Origin: Comamonadaceae bacterium
GTDB lineage: Bacteria > Pseudomonadota > Gammaproteobacteria > Burkholderiales > Burkholderiaceae_C
Length of the DNA stretch: 5,280 nucleotides
Assembly (NCBI GenBank): GCA_947458345.1
Contig: CANHBU010000168.1
Span: forward strand, 1-5,280
Reading direction: 5' to 3'
The notes beneath the pieces were generated by a model that was not told the origin of the DNA, did no database searches, and saw only the letters and a list, made by a program, of their open reading frames with translations. Position 1 is the stretch's first letter; each line of letters opens with the position of its first letter. Below are positions 1-5,280 of this stretch, in pieces. A program made the translations under genes and the position numbers.

Positions 1-882
1 GGCGCCGGCGGCGCCACTGACGTGGTGGCGCGGGCGGTGGCTCCCATGGCCGAAGAGGCACTGGGCAAGAAGATCGTCTTGCAAAACCGCTCTGGCGGTT
101 CGGGCGCGATTTCGACCAACTTCGTCAACCAGCAGCCCTCAGACGGCTACACCTTGCTGCTCGGCGCAGAAAACCCGCAACTGCACGGCGTGCTCGGCAT
201 TGGCGATCTGGACTACTCCAAGTTTTATCCGGTCAACATCCTGGGCCGCGGCATCGTGGTGATTGTGGCCAACAAAGACAAGCCCTGGAAATCTTTCAAG
301 GACCTGTTGGCCGATATCCAAGCCAATCCGGGCAAGGTCAAGATGGGCTCGACCGGCCCCGGCGGCCTGCCGCACAGCGTGGGCTCCATGATCGGCACGG
401 TCACCAAGATGCCCGTGACAGCCGTCCCCTTTGACGGCGAGGGCCCGGGCCTGACGGCTTTGCAAGGCGGCCATGTGGACTTCATGCCGGTGGGGCTGGG
501 CGCTGCCTCCGAGCACATCAAGGCCGGCCGGGTCAAAGCCATCGCCGTGCTCAGCTCGCAGCCTCATGAAGGCATCCCGGCCTTGACGGGCGACTTGCCG
601 GCCATTGGCAAGTATTTGCCCTGGGGGCCGTTCTACGGCGTGTTCGTCAAGCGTGACGTGCCCGATGCGGTCAAGGCCAGGCTGACGACGGCTTTCAAGA
701 CCGCTGCCAGCAACCCCAAATTTGTTGACCTGATGGTTGGCCGTGGCAATGCAGTCATGAATATTTCGGGCGCAGAGGCCGACGCCTTCCTCAAGAAGTG
801 GCAGTCGGTCACTGCGTGGACGCTGCAAGAAGCCGGTGTGGCCAAGCGCTCGCCTGCTGATCTGGGCATCGCCCGTCCCTGA
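1..882 (+). CDS. tctC: Tripartite tricarboxylate transporter substrate-binding protein (TctC/Bug family), 5' truncated
   Basis: This is the periplasmic solute-binding protein of a TTT system, which captures a carboxylate and delivers it to the TctAB membrane pair. The frame is open from base 1, so the gene starts left of the window; 293 residues are visible. Family members are usually about 320-330 residues, so the signal peptide and first strand are missing. The visible part begins with the Bug hallmark GAGGATDVVAR (visible residues 1-11), then LGKKIVLQNRSGGSGAIS and PSDGYTLLLG, matching the family pattern GGxxDxxAR / xxVxNRxGAxGxIG / PDGYTLL. Further family signatures are KSFKDLLADIQANPGKVKMG, the ALQGGHVDF segment and GRVKAIAVLS. 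The 3' end overlaps tctB by one base (TGATG). Many Bug proteins are orphans without membrane partners; this one has both. The family is secure, but the ligand cannot be predicted from sequence. Confidence 0.93.
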   Translation, partial: GAGGATDVVARAVAPMAEEALGKKIVLQNRSGGSGAISTNFVNQQPSDGYTLLLGAENPQLHGVLGIGDLDYSKFYPVNILGRGIVVIVANKDKPWKSFKDLLADIQANPGKVKMGSTGPGGLPHSVGSMIGTVTKMPVTAVPFDGEGPGLTALQGGHVDFMPVGLGAASEHIKAGRVKAIAVLSSQPHEGIPALTGDLPAIGKYLPWGPFYGVFVKRDVPDAVKARLTTAFKTAASNPKFVDLMVGRGNAVMNISGAEADAFLKKWQSVTAWTLQEAGVAKRSPADLGIARP

Positions 883-1409
883 TGCCTGCCGCACCTGGCG
901 CGCAAGAAGGCGGTGAGCCGGGGCCGGCGCGGCTTCCCGGCGAACTGGCCTTTTGCGCCTTGCTGCTGCTCTTGAGCCTGTTTTTGCTTTGGCAGGCGTA
1001 TGGGATTTCTGGCTTTGAGTCGCTGACTTCGGCCGGCATGTTTCCCATGCTGGCGGCGGCCACGATGGTCGTCACCGGCGCTGTCTTTTCCTGGCAAAGC
1101 CTGCGGCGCGGGCCTGCCGACTTTAGCGGGCAGGGCAACTGGCAGGCCTTTGTTGCGCAGGTCACGCCGCCGATCTGGGTGGGCTTTACCGTGGCAGTGT
1201 GCCTGTACATGCTGGCCCTGCCCCGGCTGGGCTTTCTCGGCGCCTCCTTTTTGTTTTTGCTGCTGTCCATGCGCTTGCTCGGCAGCCAACGGTGGCTGCT
1301 TAATGTGGGCGTCAGTGTGGCCACCCTGGCTGCGATCTACGGCGTGTTTCAAACCATTTTCTCGGTGGTGCTGCCCAAGGGCAGTTGGCTGCAAAACCTG
1401 TTTCGATGA
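882..1409 (+). CDS. tctB: Tripartite tricarboxylate transporter small membrane subunit TctB
   Basis: This is the small integral inner-membrane subunit of the TTT carboxylate importer; it partners TctA. The protein has 175 residues, a normal TctB length. A Pro/Gly-rich cytoplasmic N-terminus (about residues 1-20) precedes hydrophobic segments at roughly 22-40, 53-70, 97-113, 116-133 and 139-162. The GMFP element at 52-55, at the start of the second segment, matches the usual TctB G-x-F-P, and the end (VVLPKGSW, 162-169) matches the usual LPxG tail. The ATG at 882 is chosen because it overlaps the tctC stop (TGATG) and places the first membrane helix normally. I see no strong Shine-Dalgarno sequence, which fits translational coupling. 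TctB proteins diverge widely, so the call rests on topology, short motifs and position between tctC and tctA. Confidence 0.9.
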   Translation: MPAAPGAQEGGEPGPARLPGELAFCALLLLLSLFLLWQAYGISGFESLTSAGMFPMLAAATMVVTGAVFSWQSLRRGPADFSGQGNWQAFVAQVTPPIWVGFTVAVCLYMLALPRLGFLGASFLFLLLSMRLLGSQRWLLNVGVSVATLAAIYGVFQTIFSVVLPKGSWLQNLFR

Positions 1410-2899
1410 TGCAGGCTCTCGAATTTTTCTTGATGAGTTGGACCGATCCCTACCTGCTGTTTTTGACAGCAGCCGGGACCTTTGCCGGCATCTACATCGG
1501 CGCGATTCCGGGCCTGTCGGTCACGATGGCGGTTTCCATCCTGATCTCGTTTACCTTCAAGTGGCATGTCAACGAGGCCCTGACCCTGATCTCGGGCATT
1601 TTTCTGGGCGGCGTTTACGGCGGCTCGCGCAGTGCCATCTTGCTCAACATCCCGGGCGCGCCGGCGGCGATTGCCACCGGGCTCGATGGTTACCCTCTGG
1701 CCAAGCGCGGCGAGGCCGGCATGGCCATTGGCTTGACCACGGTGGTATCGGTCATCGGCGGCTTTGTGGGCATCGCTGCGCTGGCTGTGGCAGCGCCGGC
1801 GCTGTCGGAGTTTGCGCTCAAGTTTGCGCCGCGCGACTACCTGATGCTGGCCATCTGGGGCATCTTGCTCGTCGGCGCTTTGTCGGGCGGCTCGCTGGTC
1901 AAAGGGATCTTTGCCGGCGCGCTCGGCGTTCTGATCAGCATGGTCGGGCTCGACCCGATGACGGCCGAGCATCGCTTTACCTTTGGCCATGTGCAGATGA
2001 CGGCAGGCATCTCCTACGTGGCCGCCATGATCGGCTTTTTTGGTGTGGCCGAGGTGTTGGTGCAACTGCACGAACTCAAGACCCGGGCGGTGCGTCAGGA
2101 TGTCTCGCGCATCGTGCCTTCGTGGGCTCGGGTGCGCAAGCATTTGCCCCTGTCTATGCGAACCTCGGCAATCGGCGTGGTGGTGGGCGCCCTGCCGGGG
2201 GCTGGAGGCGATATTGCTGCGCTCATGGCTTACGACCATGCCAAACGCACGGTCAAGAATCCGACCCGTCCCTTCGGGCAAGGCGCTGAAGAAGGACTGG
2301 TTGCGCCCGAGTCGGCCAACAACGCGGCCGTCGGCGGCGCCTACATTCCCATGATGACGCTCGGCATTCCGGGCGATGCGGTCACGGCGGTCATCATCGG
2401 CGCGCTCTACATCCACGGGCTCAAGCCCGGCCCGATGCTGATGATTGAAACCCCGCACCTGTTTTGGTTCATCGTGGGCAGTCTCGTGCTGGCCAACTGC
2501 TTCTTGCTGATTTTTGGTCTGACCGGCATCAAGCTGTTTGCCAAGATTGTCGAGACGCCCAAGCCGATCTTGTTGCCGCTGATTCTGGTGCTGTGCGCAG
2601 TGGGCGCCTATGCGATCAATAACAACCCGGTCGATGTCTACTGGATGCTGGGCTTTGGCATCTTCGGCTACTTTCTCAAGCGCTATGGCTTTCAGGTCGG
2701 CCCCGTCATTTTGGGCATGATCTTGGGCCCCCTGATGGACAAGAGCTACCGGCAGGCCATGATTTCGGCTGAGGGCAAGCCGGCGCAATTTGCGGCAGAA
2801 TTCCTGTCATCGCCTCTGTCCGCTGTCATTTTGGCGGCCTTGCTGCTGACCATCTTCAGCCAGACCGCCTGGTGGCGCCGCTGGCGGGGCGCGGCCTGA
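1406..2899 (+). CDS. tctA: Tripartite tricarboxylate transporter large membrane subunit TctA
   Basis: This is the large permease subunit of the TTT importer. It forms the transport path in the inner membrane and takes substrate from TctC. It has 497 residues, the normal size, and is hydrophobic almost throughout. The family's internal duplication shows: the first half has GAIPG (residues 32-36), YGGSRSAILLNIPG (71-84) and LDGYPLAKRGEAG (93-105); the second half has GALPGAGGD (261-269), PESANNAAVGG and LGIPGD (319-324). The C-terminus is basic and tryptophan-rich (WWRRWRG), as expected for a cytoplasmic tail. Two adjacent ATGs (1406 and 1409) are possible starts; both overlap the tctB stop (by 4 bases or 1), giving 497 or 496 residues. 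I chose 1406. A TTG at 1385 would extend the frame but lies well inside tctB. There is no frameshift or missing core motif. Confidence 0.95.
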   Translation: MMQALEFFLMSWTDPYLLFLTAAGTFAGIYIGAIPGLSVTMAVSILISFTFKWHVNEALTLISGIFLGGVYGGSRSAILLNIPGAPAAIATGLDGYPLAKRGEAGMAIGLTTVVSVIGGFVGIAALAVAAPALSEFALKFAPRDYLMLAIWGILLVGALSGGSLVKGIFAGALGVLISMVGLDPMTAEHRFTFGHVQMTAGISYVAAMIGFFGVAEVLVQLHELKTRAVRQDVSRIVPSWARVRKHLPLSMRTSAIGVVVGALPGAGGDIAALMAYDHAKRTVKNPTRPFGQGAEEGLVAPESANNAAVGGAYIPMMTLGIPGDAVTAVIIGALYIHGLKPGPMLMIETPHLFWFIVGSLVLANCFLLIFGLTGIKLFAKIVETPKPILLPLILVLCAVGAYAINNNPVDVYWMLGFGIFGYFLKRYGFQVGPVILGMILGPLMDKSYRQAMISAEGKPAQFAAEFLSSPLSAVILAALLLTIFSQTAWWRRWRGAA

Positions 2900-2913
2900 G
2901 CCCTGCGGGCCGC
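2891..2913 (+). repeat. GC-rich hairpin across the tctA stop codon
   Basis: GCGGCC (2891-2896) is the exact reverse complement of GGCCGC (2908-2913). In RNA the stem extends by a U-G and a G-C pair (2897-2898 with 2906-2907), giving 8 pairs and a 7-base loop that begins inside the TGA stop (2897-2899). No U-run follows directly, so it does not look like a classical terminator. It could be an mRNA 3'-end stabiliser between the transporter and oxidoreductase segments, or a chance product of high GC. Confidence 0.4.
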
Positions 2914-2914
2914 C

Positions 2915-2963
2915 CTGGCCCGTGTTGCCGCCCTGAAGCCAGCCGGGCCAGAGCGCCCTTTTT
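2915..2963 (+). repeat. Inverted repeat followed by a T5 run; possible weak terminator or attenuator
   Basis: CTGGCCCG (2915-2922) is an exact reverse complement of CGGGCCAG (2944-2951), separated by 21 bases. A run of five T (2959-2963) follows 7 bases after the stem. The loop is long and the T-run short and offset, so efficient Rho-independent termination is doubtful; partial attenuation between tctA and the hydroxylase genes is conceivable. Together with the preceding hairpin it fills most of the 86-bp gap 2900-2985, where I recognised no promoter. Confidence 0.3.
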
Positions 2964-2985
2964 ACCGCCACAACCGAGCCCCTCC

Positions 2986-3456
2986 ATGCGCATCGATTTT
3001 TCTCTCAACGGCACACCTCGCAGCGTCGAAGTGCCCGACCACACCTTGCTCGTCGATGTCATCCGTGAGCAGTTTGCCCTGACCGGCACCCATATCGGCT
3101 GCGACACCACGCAGTGCGGTTGCTGCACCGTGCACCTCAACGACCGCGCAGTCAAGTCTTGCACTGTGCTGGCGGCGCAGGCCGATGGCGGCCAGGTGCT
3201 CACCATCGAGGGCCTGGGCGCGGCCGGTCTGCATCCGGTGCAGGAGGCGTTTTCGCGCTGCCACGGCCTGCAGTGCGGCTTTTGCACGCCGGGCATGATC
3301 ATGTCCAGCGTCGACTTGCTGCGCCACAACCCCCGGCCCACCCGCGCGCAGATTGAAGAAGGGCTTGAAGGCAATCTGTGCCGCTGCACCGGCTATGTGC
3401 ACATTGTTGACGCGGTGCAAGAGGCGGCCCAGGCCATGCAAGGGGCGCAGACATGA
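2986..3456 (+). CDS. Molybdenum hydroxylase small subunit, (2Fe-2S)-binding (CoxS-type)
   Basis: This subunit carries the two [2Fe-2S] clusters that pass electrons from the molybdenum site to FAD in xanthine dehydrogenase-type hydroxylases; it is cytoplasmic. It has 156 residues, typical for the family. An N-terminal plant-ferredoxin-like domain (about 1-75) has cluster ligands C39, C44, C47 and C59, in GCDTTQCGCC and later KSC. A C-terminal helical [2Fe-2S] domain (about 80-150) has C97 and C100 (LQCGFCTPGM) plus C132 and C134 (GNLCRCTGY). All eight expected cysteines are present; C46 is an extra one where Ala is most usual. The ATG at 2986 is chosen because the fold begins at once (MRIDFSLNG); a GTG at 2872 would add an implausible tail inside tctA. 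The Shine-Dalgarno region is weak. The stop overlaps the next gene by 4 bases. The HIGCDT-x-QCG pattern resembles the small subunits of three-subunit (S/M/L) enzymes. Confidence 0.95.
   Translation: MRIDFSLNGTPRSVEVPDHTLLVDVIREQFALTGTHIGCDTTQCGCCTVHLNDRAVKSCTVLAAQADGGQVLTIEGLGAAGLHPVQEAFSRCHGLQCGFCTPGMIMSSVDLLRHNPRPTRAQIEEGLEGNLCRCTGYVHIVDAVQEAAQAMQGAQT
3440..3445 (+). promoter_or_regulatory. Ribosome binding site for the large hydroxylase subunit
   Basis: AAGGGG lies 7 bases upstream of the ATG at 3453, inside the end of the small-subunit gene. It is the clearest Shine-Dalgarno-like sequence in the window. Together with the ATGA overlap (3453-3456) it fixes the start of the large subunit and suggests reinitiation plus independent ribosome loading. 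Confidence 0.6.
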
Positions 3457-5280
3457 GCGCGGTCTTGCTGCGCAAGGAAGACCAGCGGCTGATTACAGGC
3501 CACGGTCAATTCACATCCGATGCGGTCATGGCCGGCAGCTTGCACGCGGTGATGGTGCGATCGGACCACGCGCATGCCCGCTTCAAGGCCGACTGGAGCC
3601 AGGTGCGCAGCGCCCCGGGCGTGCAAGCCGTGCTCACGGCTGAGGATGTTGCGGCGGCAGGCTTTAACGAGCTCATCAACGCGGTCACCGTCAAAGACGC
3701 GCAGGAGCGGCCTCAGGTGATTTGCCGCATGCCGGTGCTCGCAGCTGGCACCGTGCACTACGTCGGCCAACCCATGGCCATGGTCGTGGCCCAAACCGCT
3801 GCGCAGGCGGCCGACGCGGCCGAGCTTGCTGCCATCGATTACGACAGCCTGCCCTGTGTGGTCAACTTCGAAGACGCCACCGCCCCAGGCGCCGTGCAAC
3901 TGCACCCCAGCGCGCCGGGCAACACCTCGGTCATTTACGAAAACGGCGATCGCGCAGCGGTCGATGCGGCCTTTGCGCGCGCGGCCATGACCTCCAACGT
4001 CAAGGTCGCCAGCCAGAGGCTGATTCCGGCGCCGATGGAGCCGCGTGCGGTACAGGCTTGGCACGATGCAGCCACCGGCCAGACCCATGTGCGCACCCCC
4101 ACCCAGGGCCTGCTTAGCATGCTGGGCATGCTCGTTGCCATTACCGGCTGGCCAGCCGACTCGATCCGCATCCACACCCAGGATGTGGGGGGCTCTTTTG
4201 GCCTGCGCGGCACGGTCACGCCCGAGCATGTGCTGCTCATGCTGGCCGCCCGCACCCTGGGCCGACCCATCAAATGGACCAGCAGTCGCTCTGAAACCTT
4301 TTTCAGCGACTGGCACGGGCGTGCGCTCACCCTTCATGGCCATATTGCACTCGATGCACAAGGCCGCATTCTGGCGATTCGCTTTGACAACCAAGTCGAC
4401 GCTGGCGCCTTCAATGTCTACTACAGCACCCACATTGGCGCGCGCAACCTGGCCATCACCATGGGCGGCGTCTACCAGGTGCCGGCGCTGCACATGCGCT
4501 CGCACATCTTCTACACCAACACCGTGCCGGTATCGGCTTACCGCGGCGCCGGGCGCCCCGATGTGTCGTATGCCATCGAGCGCCTGATGGACCATGCTGC
4601 GCATGAGCACGGGCTCGATCCAGTGGCCTTGCGCCGGCTCAACTTTATTGCGCCGGCCCAGTTTCCCTACAAGACCGCCAATGGCACGGTGTACGACACC
4701 GGCGACTTCGAGCGCGTCATGGGCCGCGCGCTGGCCGCCTCCGACCCTGCCGGCTTTGCCCTGCGGCGCCAGCAGGCGCAGGCACGCGGCCACTTGTACG
4801 GCCGTGGCCTGGCCTATTACCTCGAGTCCTGCGGCCCGGGCGCTGCCGCCAAGGACCAAGTGCGCGGGCGCATCGAGTCAGCGGGCCTGACGCTGCACGC
4901 CATTTCGGGCGCATCGGGACAAGGCCATGAAACGTCTTTTGCCCAGATCGTCGAGCGCGAGCTGGGCTTGCCCGTGGAGCGGGTGCGTTTTGTCGCGGGC
5001 GAGGTCGGCCGCGACCTGGTGGGCAATTCCACGGGCGGCTCGCGCACGCTCTACGGCCTGGGCAGCGCCGTCTTGGACCTGTGCCGCCGCCTCATGGAGC
5101 AGGGCAGGGCGCAAGTGGCCCTGCAGTGGGGCTGCAGCGAGTCCGAGGTGCGCATTGAAGGCAGCAGCTGGCGCCATGCCAGCGATGCCAGCCGCAACCT
5201 GCCCTTTGTCGCCTGGTTCGATGCCCAGGCGCAGGCCCTCGAAGGCCTGGAGCTCATCGGCGAGGCCTCATCGGGCTCCA
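3453..5280 (+). CDS. Molybdenum hydroxylase large subunit, molybdopterin-binding (form II CoxL-type), 3' truncated
   Basis: This is the catalytic subunit that binds the molybdenum-pterin cofactor and hydroxylates or oxidises the substrate with water-derived oxygen. The frame is open from the ATG at 3453 to the window edge: 609 codons of a protein that is usually about 750-800 residues. The N-terminal hammerhead domain (about 5-125) shows RKEDQRLITGHGQFTSD, SDHAHAR and YVGQP (GQP at 105-107). The first cofactor-binding domain (about 135-380) has DVGGSFG (244-250), a Ser variant of the usual DVGGGFG, and AYRGAGR (362-368). The second begins near 405 and has GQGHET (489-494). The catalytic Glu (GExG motif near the C-terminus) lies beyond the window. 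AYRGAGR marks form II CoxL-like proteins; genuine aerobic CO dehydrogenase has AYxCSFR with a Cys ligand to copper. So I infer an organic substrate, not CO. It follows the small subunit directly, with a 4-base overlap. Confidence 0.94.
   Translation, partial: MSAVLLRKEDQRLITGHGQFTSDAVMAGSLHAVMVRSDHAHARFKADWSQVRSAPGVQAVLTAEDVAAAGFNELINAVTVKDAQERPQVICRMPVLAAGTVHYVGQPMAMVVAQTAAQAADAAELAAIDYDSLPCVVNFEDATAPGAVQLHPSAPGNTSVIYENGDRAAVDAAFARAAMTSNVKVASQRLIPAPMEPRAVQAWHDAATGQTHVRTPTQGLLSMLGMLVAITGWPADSIRIHTQDVGGSFGLRGTVTPEHVLLMLAARTLGRPIKWTSSRSETFFSDWHGRALTLHGHIALDAQGRILAIRFDNQVDAGAFNVYYSTHIGARNLAITMGGVYQVPALHMRSHIFYTNTVPVSAYRGAGRPDVSYAIERLMDHAAHEHGLDPVALRRLNFIAPAQFPYKTANGTVYDTGDFERVMGRALAASDPAGFALRRQQAQARGHLYGRGLAYYLESCGPGAAAKDQVRGRIESAGLTLHAISGASGQGHETSFAQIVERELGLPVERVRFVAGEVGRDLVGNSTGGSRTLYGLGSAVLDLCRRLMEQGRAQVALQWGCSESEVRIEGSSWRHASDASRNLPFVAWFDAQAQALEGLELIGEASSGS

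Noticed and set aside
1..15. Near-palindromic GGCGCC-rich stretch at the left edge
   Set aside because: It is fully explained by the GAGGA codons of the conserved Bug motif inside a coding region.
1385..1405. TTG-started extension of TctA
   Set aside because: It lies inside the tctB end and adds seven residues with no family support; two ATGs at the stop/start junction are better.
1150..2289. Plus-strand alternative frame of 379 codons spanning tctB and tctA
   Set aside because: Cys/Trp/Arg-rich translation with no family resemblance; it overlaps two well-supported genes.
1349..2788. Long minus-strand open frame (479 codons) opposite tctA
   Set aside because: Low-complexity Arg/Gln/His/Asp-rich translation with no motif; explained by strong third-position GC in tctA.
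2872..2985. GTG-started N-terminal extension of the small hydroxylase subunit
   Set aside because: The extra 38 residues are Pro/Arg/Ala-rich, overlap the tctA end and precede the normal start of the ferredoxin fold at the ATG at 2986.
3393..4859. Long minus-strand open frame (488 codons) opposite the large hydroxylase subunit
   Set aside because: It has no recognisable domain and its composition (His, Arg, Gly, Ala-rich) is what the reverse of a GC-rich gene gives; the plus strand carries an unambiguous conserved protein.
2986..5280. Annotation as aerobic carbon monoxide dehydrogenase (coxS/coxL)
   Set aside because: The active-site motif is AYRGAGR, without the Cys of form I CoxL; only the superfamily relationship is supported.
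1..5280. Search by eye for tRNA/rRNA genes, CRISPR arrays, insertion sequences, attachment sites and tandem repeats
   Set aside because: None seen; nearly every base is inside one of five intact reading frames, and the only gap is 86 bp.

Overview
The window is a GC-rich stretch of bacterial chromosome (third codon positions mostly G or C) with five genes, all on the + strand and almost without gaps. A complete tctC-tctB-tctA set of the Bug type, joined to a molybdenum hydroxylase of the xanthine dehydrogenase/CoxSL superfamily, fits best with a betaproteobacterium of the order Burkholderiales (Comamonadaceae or Alcaligenaceae-like). That placement is inferred from family distribution and base composition; no marker gene is present.

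Positions 1-2899 encode a tripartite tricarboxylate transporter (TTT). The 3' part of a periplasmic solute-binding protein (TctC/Bug, 1-882) is followed by the small membrane subunit TctB (882-1409) and the large membrane subunit TctA (1406-2899). The two junctions overlap by 1 and 4 bases, so the three are very probably translated as one coupled unit. The transporter should import a carboxylate using an ion gradient.

Positions 2900-2985 are the only intergenic space (86 bp). It holds two GC-rich inverted repeats, one straddling the tctA stop codon, then a short T-run. No promoter was recognised.

Positions 2986-5280 encode the small [2Fe-2S] subunit (2986-3456) and the large molybdopterin subunit (3453-5280, running off the right edge) of a molybdenum hydroxylase. 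They overlap by 4 bases. The large subunit carries the AYRGAGR motif of 'form II' CoxL-like proteins, not the AYxCSFR motif of genuine form I CO dehydrogenase, so its substrate is probably an organic compound such as an aldehyde, N-heterocycle or aromatic carboxylate/CoA ester rather than CO. The FAD (CoxM-type) subunit is not in the window and may lie downstream.

Taken together this looks like an uptake-and-oxidation cassette: the TTT system brings in an organic acid, and the hydroxylase acts on it or on a derivative. The substrate cannot be read from the sequence. All reading frames are intact. I saw no RNA gene, mobile element, CRISPR array or obviously novel system; the window is mainly a well-formed catabolic operon fragment of unknown substrate.
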